This document shows positions 43,003 through 52,790 of a stretch of DNA of 64,000 bases, piece by piece. Positions within the stretch are counted from its first letter, which is position 1, and the number at the start of each line of letters is the position of its first letter. The notes below the pieces were generated by a model, which saw only the letters and a list, made by a program, of their open reading frames with translations, was not told the DNA's origin and searched no databases. The DNA lies in contig OZ246894.1 in assembly GCA_965231925.1 (NCBI GenBank), positions 3,658,001 to 3,722,000 of the forward strand. Direction: 5' to 3'. The translations under genes and the position numbers were made by a program. This DNA comes from Poriferisodalis sp965231925. Lineage in GTDB: Bacteria > Actinomycetota > Acidimicrobiia > Acidimicrobiales > Poriferisodalaceae.

Positions 43003-43719
43003 TCATGAGTCAGGCAGCGCAGGCGCTCGGCCCTCAGCGGTTGAGCCCAGCAGCAGTGCAATGACGGCATCGGGATCGTCCGCGCTGATCTGACCCTGCC
43101 AGCGAGCCGCCACGATTCCGTCGGGCGTGATCAGGAACGACTCGGGCGGCCGCAGCACCCCGAACTCGACGGCCCAGCGGGAGTCTGGATCGTCGACCAC
43201 CGACCAGTCTCCGCCGAGACGTTCGTAGAACGTGACCGCGTCGTCGGTCCGGTCCCCGAACGGGACTGCCACCAAGGCGCCGTCGTAGGAATGACGATCT
43301 GCCCATGTCGTGAGCGCCGGGTGTTCGCGCTCGCACGGCACGCACCACGATGCAAAGAAGTTGACGAGCACCCACCTGGGCGATGCCGCGTCGATATCGA
43401 AGCGCGCCACGTCGTCGGGGCCGATCCGCACCCCCGGCAAGGCTTGCGCGCCTCCAGCATCGAGGAACGACGCAGGCGGCCAGATGAGCTCGCCGCGCAA
43501 GGGCGGTACCAGCTCGCCGATGAGCGGGCTGGCTGCGCGGATGCTGCCGCCGTCGGCATCTCGCGTCGCCAAGAGCGCGATCAGGCCCGCCGCGACCAGC
43601 CCGACAAGCACCGCAGCAATCCGCACCCACGAGCGGCGGCGCTGCGCTCCGGGATCGCTGCCGCCGCCCGACAGAGCTTGCGGCTCCGCGCTCGACGGAT
43701 CGCCCGATGGCGGCGTCAC
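43003..43719 (-). CDS. ccmG: CcmG/DsbE-like thiol-disulfide oxidoreductase
   Basis: 238 residues: a signal anchor (IAAVLVGLVAAGLIALLA) then a thioredoxin fold outside the membrane. The active site is FFASWCVPCEREHPAL (Cys pair in WCVPC, about 124-128). It keeps cysteines of apocytochrome c and CcmH reduced for heme attachment. The GTG at 43719 overlaps the ccmF stop (GTGA). Confidence 0.92.
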   Translation of the reverse strand: MTPPSGDPSSAEPQALSGGGSDPGAQRRRSWVRIAAVLVGLVAAGLIALLATRDADGGSIRAASPLIGELVPPLRGELIWPPASFLDAGGAQALPGVRIGPDDVARFDIDAASPRWVLVNFFASWCVPCEREHPALTTWADRHSYDGALVAVPFGDRTDDAVTFYERLGGDWSVVDDPDSRWAVEFGVLRPPESFLITPDGIVAARWQGQISADDPDAVIALLLGSTAEGRAPALPDS

Positions 43720-45710
43720 GAGCCGCGCCCTCTCGCCGCTGCTCCCGCTCGGTCCTCCGCGGAGCTAGGGGTCGGGCGGGCGCTGCCGCCGCGGGGGACC
43801 CGGTCGCGTGCCCCGATGCGGGTCGGCACCAGTGCAGCGGCGATTCCCAGCACGAGCACAGCACCGCCCAGCCACATCCACGCAACCAGGGGCTTGATGA
43901 GCACGCGCAGCGCCACCTCGTCGCTGCCTTCGTCAGGAATGGAGGCGAGCGAGAGATACACGTCGTCAACCAGGCTCGTGGCCACCGACGGCGTCGAGAT
44001 CGGCTGTCCGAACTCGGCGAAGCGCGTCACGGCGGGCTCGAACACGCCGCGGCCTTCGACGTCGACGCGCACACGCACGACCCGGTTGCCGTCGGAGATC
44101 CCGTCGGTCAGGCCCAGGTAGGTGATTTCGTGGCCTGCCACCACGCCCGACTCACCGGGTGACAGCGTGAACTCGCCTTCAGAGCCGTAGGCGCTCGATG
44201 CGATGAAGCCGAAAGCGATCACGCCGACGCCGATGTGGGCGATCATGCCGCCGCCGGTGCGACCAAGCAGGCCGCGCCAGCCATTGCGTCGCACGCCCAG
44301 CCACAGCAGCCGCGCCGCGCTGCCGATCACGAAGCCGCCCAAGCCCAGCGCCAGCACCTGCCACAGGCCATGTGCTCCTGCCCATACCGACACGACCATG
44401 GTCAGCGCCCCTGCCGCCGCAGGCCACAAGAGCCGCTTCGAGCGGAGCTCGGCCGGCGTGCCGCGCCAATTCAGCGCCGGCGACAGCGCCATGAGCCCGA
44501 GCAGCGCGATGCCCACCGGTGCGAGCATCCGGTCGAAGTACGGCCGACCGACGGCCAATCGCTCCTGCGAGACAGCCTCGGCCAGGAGCGGGAAGACCGT
44601 GCCGAGCATCACCACGAATGCCGCCACGGCAAAGATCAGGTTGTTTCCCAGGAAGGATCCCTCCCGCGACCAGATGGACCTCAGGCTGGCGGGAGTGCGC
44701 AGCGCCTCTCCGCGCCACGCCACCAGCACGACGCCCGTGACCACGATCGCTGCGAAGAACCCCAACAAGATCGGCCCGAGCGAGGATTCGCTAAATTCGT
44801 GGACGGACTCGAGCACGCCTGAACGGGTGAGGAACGTGCCGAAGATGGTCAACGCGAACGTGATGATGAGCAGCGACAGATTCCATACCCGCAGCATCTG
44901 ACGGCGCTGCTGGGTAATGAGCGAATGCACGAATGCGGTGGCCGTCAGCCACGGCAGCAACGAAGCGTTCTCGACGGGATCCCATGCCCAGTAGCCGCCC
45001 CAGCCCAAGACCTCATAGGACCACCAGGCACCCAGCAGGATTCCCGCGCCCAGGCTGCCCCACGCCACGAGCGTCCAGCGGCGCGTATCGGCCAGCCAGT
45101 GACTGTCGAATTTCCCCGTGACGAGCGCGGCGACGGCGAACCCGAACGGCACGGTGAATCCGACGTACCCGAGGTACAGCATCACCGGGTGAATCGCCAT
45201 CAACGGGTGGTTGCGCAGCAGCGGGTTCAAGCCGCCGCCATCGGAGGGCGGGTCAGCCAGCGTGGCGAATGGGTTCGCCGGGCCGGCGAGCAGCGCAAAG
45301 AAGAAGACGCACACGATCAGCATCACTGCCAGCGCCCACGCCACCGTCGGGTCTGCGGTCCGGCCGCGGAATCGCCACGCTGCCGCGCCCACGTAGCCGC
45401 ACAGCACCAGTGCCCACAGCAAAATGGACCCTTCGAGCGCGCCCCACAGCGTTGCGATCTTGTAGATGAGCGGCGTGGCGATGGTGGAGTTGCGCGCGAC
45501 GTAGGCGAGCGAGAAGTCGTCGCTGAGCAGCGCGAACTCCATCGCCCCGGCGGCGAGCGCGCAGCCCGCGGCCATCGCCGCAATCCACGCCAGTGCCTGG
45601 CGGCAGCGCTCGGGCTGGTCGAGCACTCTCGCTGCAACCAGCGTTCCGGCTCCGCCGAGCGCGCTGACAAGGCCGACGGCCACGCCGAGCGTGCCCAGCA
45701 CGGCGATCAC
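43716..45710 (-). CDS. ccmF: CcmF heme lyase subunit
   Basis: 664 residues, many transmembrane helices. The WWD heme-handling motif is WGGYWAWDPVENASLLPWL (about 252-270), with HPLMAIHPVMLYLGYVG and other conserved His loops. It ligates heme from CcmE to the CXXCH of apocytochrome c with CcmH. The GTG at 45710 overlaps the ccmE stop by four bases. Confidence 0.96.
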   Translation of the reverse strand: MIAVLGTLGVAVGLVSALGGAGTLVAARVLDQPERCRQALAWIAAMAAGCALAAGAMEFALLSDDFSLAYVARNSTIATPLIYKIATLWGALEGSILLWALVLCGYVGAAAWRFRGRTADPTVAWALAVMLIVCVFFFALLAGPANPFATLADPPSDGGGLNPLLRNHPLMAIHPVMLYLGYVGFTVPFGFAVAALVTGKFDSHWLADTRRWTLVAWGSLGAGILLGAWWSYEVLGWGGYWAWDPVENASLLPWLTATAFVHSLITQQRRQMLRVWNLSLLIITFALTIFGTFLTRSGVLESVHEFSESSLGPILLGFFAAIVVTGVVLVAWRGEALRTPASLRSIWSREGSFLGNNLIFAVAAFVVMLGTVFPLLAEAVSQERLAVGRPYFDRMLAPVGIALLGLMALSPALNWRGTPAELRSKRLLWPAAAGALTMVVSVWAGAHGLWQVLALGLGGFVIGSAARLLWLGVRRNGWRGLLGRTGGGMIAHIGVGVIAFGFIASSAYGSEGEFTLSPGESGVVAGHEITYLGLTDGISDGNRVVRVRVDVEGRGVFEPAVTRFAEFGQPISTPSVATSLVDDVYLSLASIPDEGSDEVALRVLIKPLVAWMWLGGAVLVLGIAAALVPTRIGARDRVPRGGSARPTPSSAEDRAGAAARGRGS

Positions 45711-46333
45711 AGCCGGGGCACCTCGAAGGGGCAGTCGTCGAGGAAACCCTCGGGTGGCTCGTCGGGGTCAGCGATGCGATCCGCATTGGCTGCCACGTAT
45801 TCGTTGGTGTGCTTCACGAGCATGTTGTCGCTCGAGAAGAAGTGGGTGTCGCGGCCGGCGACCGTCACCACATCACCGCGCACCCAGCGGCCTTCGAGCA
45901 CCACCGGAATCCAGGGCGACTCGAACAGGGCCGGAGGATCGACCGAATGGCGCACCGAGACCGATGCACAGTTGTGAATCACTTCGAAGGCGGTCACGCC
46001 GCTGTCGCCCGCTACCGAGGAGGGCACGACCCGTCCCTGCAGCCGAAAGCGACGGTCACCCAGTTCGACCCGTTCCGCGATCGCCTCGTCGGCGTTGCGG
46101 AAGAACAGGGTGGCGTTGCGGAGGCCGGCAACGGTTGCCGCGCCGCCTGCGATGAGCAGCAGCAGCACGAAGGCACCGATCATGGCCTTGCGCCGACGCC
46201 CCATCTGCTGGCGCAGAGCCGCACGATCACTCGGCGCCTCTAGTGGGTGACGGGGGCTGAGGTCAGTCTGCTGGCGCACAGGGTGTCGATCACCCACAGC
46301 CTCGATCGAATCCCGTGGGCCCCGGTCAGTCAT
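45707..46333 (-). CDS. ccmE: CcmE heme chaperone
   Basis: Binds heme covalently in the periplasm-side space and passes it to CcmF. 208 residues from the ATG at 46333, which overlaps the ccmD stop; a later ATG at 46204 would give the usual 160-residue length, and the extra N-terminus is not conserved. After the anchor (MIGAFVLLLLIAGGAATVAG), the OB-fold holds RFRLQGRVVPSS and the heme-binding KHTNEYV, where the His (and Tyr four residues on) is kept. Confidence 0.93.
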   Translation of the reverse strand: MTDRGPRDSIEAVGDRHPVRQQTDLSPRHPLEAPSDRAALRQQMGRRRKAMIGAFVLLLLIAGGAATVAGLRNATLFFRNADEAIAERVELGDRRFRLQGRVVPSSVAGDSGVTAFEVIHNCASVSVRHSVDPPALFESPWIPVVLEGRWVRGDVVTVAGRDTHFFSSDNMLVKHTNEYVAANADRIADPDEPPEGFLDDCPFEVPRL

Positions 46334-46493
46334 GAGGTCGGATTTCATCGCCGACATCGGGACCGGGACCTCCTGCGCCGATCCCCAATTCCCGACCGAG
46401 CGTGCGGCCTCGGCGGATTACCCATGAGGCGTAGGCCGCGACGGCGACTGCCGCCAGCACGTAGCCGGTGAGCACGTTCGCTGCATGGGTCAT
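46326..46493 (-). CDS. ccmD: CcmD-like small heme-exporter subunit
   Basis: 55 residues starting MTHAANVLTGYVLAAVAVA. A single transmembrane helix (NVLTGYVLAAVAVAAYASWV) is followed by an Arg-rich stretch (IRRGRTLG) and a polar tail, the usual CcmD layout. It lies exactly between ccmC and ccmE and overlaps both, as expected. CcmD helps release heme-loaded CcmE from CcmABC. Confidence 0.8.
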   Translation of the reverse strand: MTHAANVLTGYVLAAVAVAAYASWVIRRGRTLGRELGIGAGGPGPDVGDEIRPHD

Positions 46494-47422
46494 CGGTTGG
46501 TCGCCTGTTCGCCGGGCCGACTGCTGCGTTGCTCCGCGGATCGGCGACCGGCGCTCTCGTGCTCAGCCCGGCGTGCCTCAAGCAATTCTTCCAGCAGTGC
46601 CTCATCGGCGAGTTCCTCGAGGCGTAGCACCCGGTAGCGGTGAATGCCGATCCACAGCGCCGCCACCGTGAACACAGCCCAGGAAAACAGGAGCGTCCAG
46701 TACATCTCACCGGTGATGTTGCGGTCACCGCCGGGCTCGAGGTTCAAGCTCGCCTCTTGATGGAGGGTGCGCCACCAGTCCACGGAGTAATGGACAATCG
46801 GCAGGTTGACGACCGCGATGAGCGCCATTACCGCGGACCGGCGCGCACGGACGCGCGACTCCGCCGGGAGCCGACGCAGCGCCAGGTACCCGAGGTAGGT
46901 GACGAACAGCAGCACGGTCGTGGTCAACCGGGCGTCCCACTGCCAGTAGGTACCCCAGGTCACCTTCCCCCACAACGAGCCCGTTACCAGCGTGAGCGCG
47001 GTGAACAGCACGCCGAGTTCGGCCGCGGCGCCGGCCACTCGGTCCCAATGGCGCACGTGACGAGGGGCGATGTCGCTGTGGGTACCGGCGGTGGCGGCTC
47101 GAGTCCACCTGAGCAGCCCGGCCATCCATCCGAACATGGAGGCGCCGCTGCGAGTCCACCTCAGCACTCTGGAGCTGGCGAACGCAGTCAGCGCGAAACC
47201 GCCATAAGCCACCCAGATGGACGGCACGTGCACGTACATCAGCCGAACGGCGTCGCCCTGCACTTCGTCGGCAGGCGAGATCCACAGAGCCAAGATCGCC
47301 ATCACCGCTACCGCGGCCAGCGCGATGACACCGAGCACTCTGGTCGCCGGGCTGCCGGTCATCGACAGCGACCCCGCTCGCTGCGCCTGCTGGCGAAGGT
47401 CGGGCGGAGCGGCCTCGGTCAT
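46490..47422 (-). CDS. ccmC: CcmC heme-handling membrane protein
   Basis: 310 residues. The tryptophan-rich motif WGTYWQWDARLTT (about 165-177) and the two flanking His (VHVPSIW, NLPIVHYSVDWWRTLHQ) mark CcmC, which loads heme onto CcmE. A longer than usual loop (about 95-130) and a charged C-terminal tail (LEELADEALLEELLEARRAE) are extra. The ATG at 47422 is inside a GTG-led open stretch; either start is possible. Confidence 0.94.
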   Translation of the reverse strand: MTEAAPPDLRQQAQRAGSLSMTGSPATRVLGVIALAAVAVMAILALWISPADEVQGDAVRLMYVHVPSIWVAYGGFALTAFASSRVLRWTRSGASMFGWMAGLLRWTRAATAGTHSDIAPRHVRHWDRVAGAAAELGVLFTALTLVTGSLWGKVTWGTYWQWDARLTTTVLLFVTYLGYLALRRLPAESRVRARRSAVMALIAVVNLPIVHYSVDWWRTLHQEASLNLEPGGDRNITGEMYWTLLFSWAVFTVAALWIGIHRYRVLRLEELADEALLEELLEARRAEHESAGRRSAEQRSSRPGEQATNR

Positions 47423-47442
47423 CGTGAGCACCGCTTCATGGC

Positions 47443-48111
47443 TCAGGCGTCCTCCAGCAGCGGCCCGGCCGCCAACCAGCCCACTGCGATGTAGGTAACG
47501 AGCACCACTGCCAGCAGTGCCGTCCAGCTCCAGCCTTGGTCGGCGCTGGTCCCCAGCGCCACGTCGAACGCCCGGGTTCCGGCCAAGAGCACCGGTGCTG
47601 CCACTGGGATCAGCAGCAGCGGGAGCAGGGTATCCGCCGACCGCAGACCTACCGTCATCGCCCCGTACAGCGCTCCGCAGACCGCGAACGCAGCGATACC
47701 GCACAGCCCCGCAGCCACGATCAGCAGCCAGTCCTCGACCGTCACCGAGAACAGGACCAGCAGGCCTGCAGCGGCGAAAACGCCGACCACCATGGATTGC
47801 AGCGCCAACGCCGTCGCCTTGCCCCACAGGATGGCGGCGGGAGCGAGCCCGCCGAGGCGCAAGGCGTCGAGATTCCCGCCTTCGGCTTCGATATCGAAGC
47901 TGCGCTTCGACCCGAGCACGGCCCCGAAGAGCACAGCCACCCAGAACAGACCTCCTGCCCCAGCACCCAGCAGAGTCGGGTTCGCGTCGAACGCAAATGC
48001 GAAGACAACCAGCACCAGCAGCACCGTCGGGACGATCTGGACGAGGGTGACGCGGGCCCGCCACTCGATGGTCAAGTCCTTGCGGCAGACGAGCCAGATC
48101 TCACGCAACAT
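47443..48111 (-). CDS. ccmB: CcmB heme exporter permease
   Basis: 222 residues, six transmembrane helices, starting MLREIWLVCRKDLTIEWRAR, typical of CcmB. The loop AVLGSKRSFDIEAEGGNLDALRL, given in parts SKRSFDIEAEGG and NLDALRLGG, is the family signature. It forms the ABC permease with CcmA, whose ATP use releases holo-CcmE. Confidence 0.94.
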   Translation of the reverse strand: MLREIWLVCRKDLTIEWRARVTLVQIVPTVLLVLVVFAFAFDANPTLLGAGAGGLFWVAVLFGAVLGSKRSFDIEAEGGNLDALRLGGLAPAAILWGKATALALQSMVVGVFAAAGLLVLFSVTVEDWLLIVAAGLCGIAAFAVCGALYGAMTVGLRSADTLLPLLLIPVAAPVLLAGTRAFDVALGTSADQGWSWTALLAVVLVTYIAVGWLAAGPLLEDA

Positions 48112-48212
48112 CGTCAGAGGCTGAGCCGATAGGCGAAGCCGTGGCCCGAGCGGCACGTGAGCGCAAGCGAACAAGAGCGGGAGACAACGGGTGCGACAAC
48201 GTGAACGCTCAC

Positions 48213-48896
48213 CTATCCGCGCCTTCGCTTCGCACCGGTCGTGGGCGTCGCGGGCGCATCCGTCTCGACGCGGCCGCCGCCCAGCAGTACCTGACGAGCC
48301 GCCGAGACGCCGGTTCGGCCGACTTCGTGAGTCGCGAACATCACCGTGGCGCCCGCCGTGACGGCATCGGCCAGCAGATCGTCGAGCGCGTCCCGGTTCG
48401 AGCTGTCGAGCCCGGCATGCGGCTCGTCGAGCAACCACAGCCGGGGGCGCGCAATGGTCAGGCACGCCAGCGCCACGCGCCGTTGCTGACCTTCAGACAG
48501 TCGCCGAATCGCCACCGCGCCAAGCCGGCCGCCGATCCCGAATCGTTCGACCGCGGCAGACACCTCGGCGGGAGCGGCAATGTGCAATTCGGCGCAGTGA
48601 CGTACCTGATCGTTGACCCTCAGATCGCCATACAGCGGCGCCCGATGTCCCAGCAATCCGACGTGACGCCGTACCGAGCGACGATCAGCTCGCAGGTCGA
48701 AACCCAGCACCTCGGCTCGCGCTCCCCGCACGGGCACAAGTCCCGCACATGCCCGCAGCAACGTGCTCTTGCCCGCGCCATTGGGACCTCGCAGGCAGAC
48801 CATCTCGCCGGCCGCCACGCTGAGGTCCACTCCCGCCAATGCGGGAAAGCGGTCCAACAGGGCCACGACGCCCTCGAAGGAAACGGCAGCTCCCAC
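48213..48896 (-). CDS. ccmA: CcmA heme exporter ATP-binding protein
   Basis: 227 residues. Walker A GPNGAGKSTLL (about 37-47), signature LSEGQQRRVALA, Walker B LWLLDEPHAGLD and switch His (FATHEVG). It partners CcmB. 101 bases separate its stop from the ccmB start, the largest gap in the operon, and no gene was found there. First gene of the ccm operon. Confidence 0.95.
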   Translation of the reverse strand: MGAAVSFEGVVALLDRFPALAGVDLSVAAGEMVCLRGPNGAGKSTLLRACAGLVPVRGARAEVLGFDLRADRRSVRRHVGLLGHRAPLYGDLRVNDQVRHCAELHIAAPAEVSAAVERFGIGGRLGAVAIRRLSEGQQRRVALACLTIARPRLWLLDEPHAGLDSSNRDALDDLLADAVTAGATVMFATHEVGRTGVSAARQVLLGGGRVETDAPATPTTGAKRRRG

Positions 48897-48981
48897 GGAG
48901 CATCAAGGCTACGGGTGGGCTCGCCGCAGGCCTTGCGGAAGGTGCAGGCGCACCGTCTCGCGACGGTGCGGGCACCAGCAC

Positions 48982-49200
48982 TTACGACGTAGCAACCACC
49001 GCGAGCACATCGCCTTCAGCGACGGAGTCGCCCTCTGCTACGCGCATCTCGGCCAGCGTGCCGTTCTCGGGCGCCGTGACCGGAATCTCCATCTTCATGG
49101 ACTCGAGGATGATCAATTCGTCACCCTCCGCGACGGTGGTACCCACCTCGGCGACCACCTTCCACACGGTGGCGGTCAGCTCTGCTCGAACGTCCAGCAC
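48982..49200 (-). CDS. Biotinyl/lipoyl carrier protein
   Basis: 72 residues, a single biotinyl domain. The modification site is ESMKMEIP, with Lys in MKM at about residue 36; flanking AEGDELIIL and EGDSVAEGDVLAVV form the hammerhead. Such short proteins are mobile biotin carriers of acyl-CoA or pyruvate-type carboxylases. No carboxylase gene is next to it, so the partner is unknown. Confidence 0.9.
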   Translation of the reverse strand: MLDVRAELTATVWKVVAEVGTTVAEGDELIILESMKMEIPVTAPENGTLAEMRVAEGDSVAEGDVLAVVATS

Positions 49201-49387
49201 GTCGTTGCTCCTCCAGAAGTCTCAGGCGCACGGCCGGCGCAAAGCTAACCGCGCGAGCCGGCAGGTGTGCTCGCGACTGTCGTTGCGCCCATTCATGGTG
49301 TGCCGCAGTGCCGGAGTGCCGCCGCGCCGCAGTGATGTCTATGAAATCCCCGAACGTTCGCGCGCCTACCGGTACTGTCGGCAGACG

Positions 49388-50284
49388 GTGTTCCTCATCG
49401 TGCTCGTCACAATCATCGGAGTTGGCCTCGGGTTCGCTGTCGCCCTCGTCACGGGCGGCACGCCGCGCGAGATCTTCAGCAGGATTCGTGCGGTGCACAT
49501 CCACTACTGGCCCGTCCTGGCCCTGGGAGCAGTGCTGTCGCTCGCTGTCGGGCTGGACGCCAACATGCTCGCGGGCAGGTTCGCGCTCGGCATCTCGCTG
49601 GCGTTGCTGCTCGCCGTCTGCCTTCTCAATCGGCACATCACCGGTGCAAGCATCGCTGCGGTCGGCATCGCAGCGAATCTCGGTGTGCTCCTGGTGAACG
49701 GCTACGTGCCGGTGAGCGAAGGCGCTGTCGTGGCCGCAGGGATCATCGACTTCGACGGACTCGACCGCGTGCTGCTCGGTGCGGCACGCAGGTGGTCAGA
49801 CGACGCGACGATCGCCGCGCGGCTGGGCAGTGCGATCCCGCTGGCGCCGCTGAAAGACGTCATCACGCTGGGCGATCTGGTGACCGCCGCCGGCTTGGCC
49901 AATGTCGGATTCCGGCTGATGTGGCCGTCGACATCGGCCATCAGACAGCTCGAGGCGGTCTCACTGACCGATTTCGACGACTACGACGAGGCTGCGGTCG
50001 TGCTGTTGCCCGCACCGCAGCCCACGACGCTGGAGCATCCGCTGCTCGTGGGCGCGGCAACTGCCGCACCCGCAGCGACGGCGGCGCCGACTGCTCCCGC
50101 GGCCGCACCGCGTCCCCAACCGGCACACGCCGAGCCCGCCTGGGCGTCGCGTGTCGAGCCGGCCCCCTGGCCAGCCCCCGCTCCGTGGCCCCGTGAGCCG
50201 TCGCCCGAAGAGAACCCCTCAGCCCCCCACGCCTCAGGCGACGAGCCGACCGAGAGCCACGATTCACAGCTCTTCGGAGCCTGA
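49388..50284 (+). CDS. DUF5317-like membrane protein with Pro/Ala-rich tail
   Basis: 298 residues from the GTG at 49388. About five transmembrane segments fill residues 1-115 (VFLIVLVTIIGVGLGFAVAL and others), followed by a conserved soluble stretch (RLGSAIPLAPLKDVITLGD, then AAGLANVGFRLMW) that matches the DUF5317 type. The last 80 residues are a disordered Ala/Pro-rich tail. Function unknown. It is convergent with the PRTase-like gene, only eight bases apart. Confidence 0.75.
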   Translation: MFLIVLVTIIGVGLGFAVALVTGGTPREIFSRIRAVHIHYWPVLALGAVLSLAVGLDANMLAGRFALGISLALLLAVCLLNRHITGASIAAVGIAANLGVLLVNGYVPVSEGAVVAAGIIDFDGLDRVLLGAARRWSDDATIAARLGSAIPLAPLKDVITLGDLVTAAGLANVGFRLMWPSTSAIRQLEAVSLTDFDDYDEAAVVLLPAPQPTTLEHPLLVGAATAAPAATAAPTAPAAAPRPQPAHAEPAWASRVEPAPWPAPAPWPREPSPEENPSAPHASGDEPTESHDSQLFGA

Positions 50285-50292
50285 ACGCCGTG

Positions 50293-52779
50293 TCAACCGT
50301 TCGATTCTGAATCAGCGGCATCGCCGTCGTCCGCGGGCACTGGCACCAGTCTCTCGACGAGGATGCGCCCAAGCTCGACGAAGCGCAGAACTTCGAGAGG
50401 CCAGGATTTGCTCTCCGATTGCGTGCGCGCCTCCACGAGCAACGCGTCTACGCCTACTTGGGGAACTTTGCCTTGGGCCGCGGACAGCAGGAACTCCGGC
50501 AGCAGAAACTTCCAGTCGTCATCGGAGCGACCCTTGAGCTCGCCGATGAGCGCCTCGCACTCGTTGTCATCAACACCCCACCAAGCACGCGCTGGCTCCG
50601 TCCAGCGCAGGATCGACGCGTGGATGATCCCGTCGAAGTAGGAATGAAACGCATTCGGCAGATCGAACCGCACCCACTCCGGCACCTCCTCGTCCGTGCG
50701 CCGAAGCAGTGTCGCCTGCATCGCAGCTCCCACCGCGACAAGCACATGCCGATCGTCCAAGTTGCCGTAGAGCGACGTCAAACGCAGTTTCTGCGGCTCA
50801 GGGCTCCAGAGCGGGCTCTGCGGCAATCCGACGGCGTTGGCATCAGGTTGAAGCCAAGCGAGCCGCTCTTGCCACAACGAACCTGTGCCGTCGATCGTAC
50901 CATCGAGCCATTCATCTTGAACTTGGTTAAGAACCCTGAACTCGTCCTCAAACGGTGATGTCCGAGGCAAGTAAGTCAGCCACAACGCCAGCAGCCGTGC
51001 GGCACCGCTCCGACCGCGGAATGTGTTCCTCAGCGCTCGCCACGTCTGTCGGTCAGCAGGATGCGCGTGTATGACAAGTCCGTGCATCTCCGGCGGCGTA
51101 CCAAGTTGCTGGTACGCGTTCTGTACGCGCACCACAAGCTGCTGCAGCGTCGCACCGCTCTGCACCACGGGCGCCACGAGGAGCAAGGCGACCTCCGCGC
51201 TCGCGCACGAGTCCATTGCATTGAACTCGTCGTCAACGAATACAGACTGAACAGTGGGACACACCGACTGAGCGATCATCAACACTTGGTCTCTCGCCGC
51301 GTCGTCGTCCCCATCGACTGGTCGAAAGAGTGAGAGATGCTCCCGGGCGCAGACCGCTGCCGTCGGCTGCCCGTCCCGAACTGCCTGAAGAGCCTCAGCT
51401 ATCTCCTGCCGGTCTCGATCCCGTACCGGCAGCTCCTTAAGTTCATTGATCCGCCTCTCGACGAGCTCCCGGGTCGTTATGGGATTGCCGAGAAGCGTGT
51501 CCATTCCGAAGCGCACGCCTCGGTTCGGCAGCCGCAACGCGGGTGATGCGGCCGCCGGACTGGCCTCGGCCTCCGTGAGGTACACGCCGTGGCGTGCACC
51601 GCCGGTAGACGCTTCGTCTGGCGGTGTGGAGTGATTCTGATACACCTCGAACAGGCTTGCGTTGCGTCGTCCTTCCTGGATGTCGGGCATGATGCGCGTG
51701 GGCTGAGGCAGCACCATTGCGGCAAAGGACCGGGGGTCGATCTCGACAACCCGGGGCCGGTCGACCTGCTGGCACTCGACACAGAAATCCGGCCAAGCAA
51801 GAAACGGCGCCGTCTCCCCGAGAGCCAGCCACGGGGCTTGTCGCCCCCGCGCGTCGTGTTGGGGGACTGACAGTGCCTGGGTCTCGCCACGCGACACCAA
51901 GCACTCCGCACGCCAGTTCTCGCCGGCAGTCTCAAGCAACGTGTCTCGAAGCATGCGATAGGTCCGGCCCGTCGAACTCACCGACAGAAGCGCGAGCACG
52001 GTGAGTTCCTCGAATGCCGAAAAGCGCTCCAAGTACTCGAACCGGCTGAGTGGATATGAGTCAAGCGTTTCCATTGCGGCAATGCCGCGCGGAACGAACG
52101 CTCCGGTTGCCCTCGCAGCGAGTCGAAGCACATGATCGAGATGCTGCGCGATCGGCATCAGCGTCCCCGAGTCGGCCACCACGGCGATGTTCTCGCTGAG
52201 ACAGCCATATAGCCAGCTCGCGAGGGCTGAGGCGGCCCGATGATCACGAAACACGTCTGCAATGCGCACGAACGTGCCGGTGTGGTGGCCCGATGGGAGG
52301 CGGTAGTGATACTTGCTTGGTCTCCAGATCGCATTCCCAGACCGCAGCAAGGCATCAAGTTCCGCCGCACGGCATCGGGCAAGCACCTCGTTCGACACAC
52401 CCGCGCTTGTTTCGGCATCCGCGCCAATCGGCAACTCGACGGCGCCGACTGCGACGGCCGACAATCCATGATCAGCAAGCGCAGACTCGACGCTCAAGGC
52501 CATGTCGTCCACCGTCGACGGCCACTCCGGTCCGACTACCGATATCGATTCGCTCGAGCCTCGCCACCGAAGTCTGGGACTCCTTATGACTACCTGCGAT
52601 GCGTCGCTCAGCGTGGCCGGCGGCATCGTCCTGAGAACGGCCTTGACGTCATCCCACCTCACGGCTTCGACGTCCATGTCCACAAAGAAGAGTCCACCCT
52701 CCCGAGGTGGCATCTTCACCTGAACCGTCGATGCGGTCAGACGACCGTAACCGTCACCATGGCGATTTGCCGGAGGCAT
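50293..52779 (-). CDS. Large protein with two PRTase-like domains
   Basis: 828 residues. No named family recognised. Residues 155-295 resemble an orotate phosphoribosyltransferase: substrate hood KYHYRLPSGHHTGTF, a parallel-sheet core SENIAVVADSGTLMP and a PRPP-loop-like LALLSVSSTGRTYR. The normal acidic pair of the PRPP loop is absent. A second, similar unit is at 495-575 (VALLLVAPVVQSGATLQQLVV, given in parts VALLLVAPV and SGATLQQL). A Cys pair (FCVEC, 332-336) lies between. The rest is unknown. It follows the STAS-GHKL gene 12 bases downstream, so the two form an operon. Alternative start at 52713 with AGGTG upstream. Confidence 0.75.
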   Translation of the reverse strand: MPPANRHGDGYGRLTASTVQVKMPPREGGLFFVDMDVEAVRWDDVKAVLRTMPPATLSDASQVVIRSPRLRWRGSSESISVVGPEWPSTVDDMALSVESALADHGLSAVAVGAVELPIGADAETSAGVSNEVLARCRAAELDALLRSGNAIWRPSKYHYRLPSGHHTGTFVRIADVFRDHRAASALASWLYGCLSENIAVVADSGTLMPIAQHLDHVLRLAARATGAFVPRGIAAMETLDSYPLSRFEYLERFSAFEELTVLALLSVSSTGRTYRMLRDTLLETAGENWRAECLVSRGETQALSVPQHDARGRQAPWLALGETAPFLAWPDFCVECQQVDRPRVVEIDPRSFAAMVLPQPTRIMPDIQEGRRNASLFEVYQNHSTPPDEASTGGARHGVYLTEAEASPAAASPALRLPNRGVRFGMDTLLGNPITTRELVERRINELKELPVRDRDRQEIAEALQAVRDGQPTAAVCAREHLSLFRPVDGDDDAARDQVLMIAQSVCPTVQSVFVDDEFNAMDSCASAEVALLLVAPVVQSGATLQQLVVRVQNAYQQLGTPPEMHGLVIHAHPADRQTWRALRNTFRGRSGAARLLALWLTYLPRTSPFEDEFRVLNQVQDEWLDGTIDGTGSLWQERLAWLQPDANAVGLPQSPLWSPEPQKLRLTSLYGNLDDRHVLVAVGAAMQATLLRRTDEEVPEWVRFDLPNAFHSYFDGIIHASILRWTEPARAWWGVDDNECEALIGELKGRSDDDWKFLLPEFLLSAAQGKVPQVGVDALLVEARTQSESKSWPLEVLRFVELGRILVERLVPVPADDGDAADSESNG

Positions 52780-52790
52780 GGCGGTGTCAG

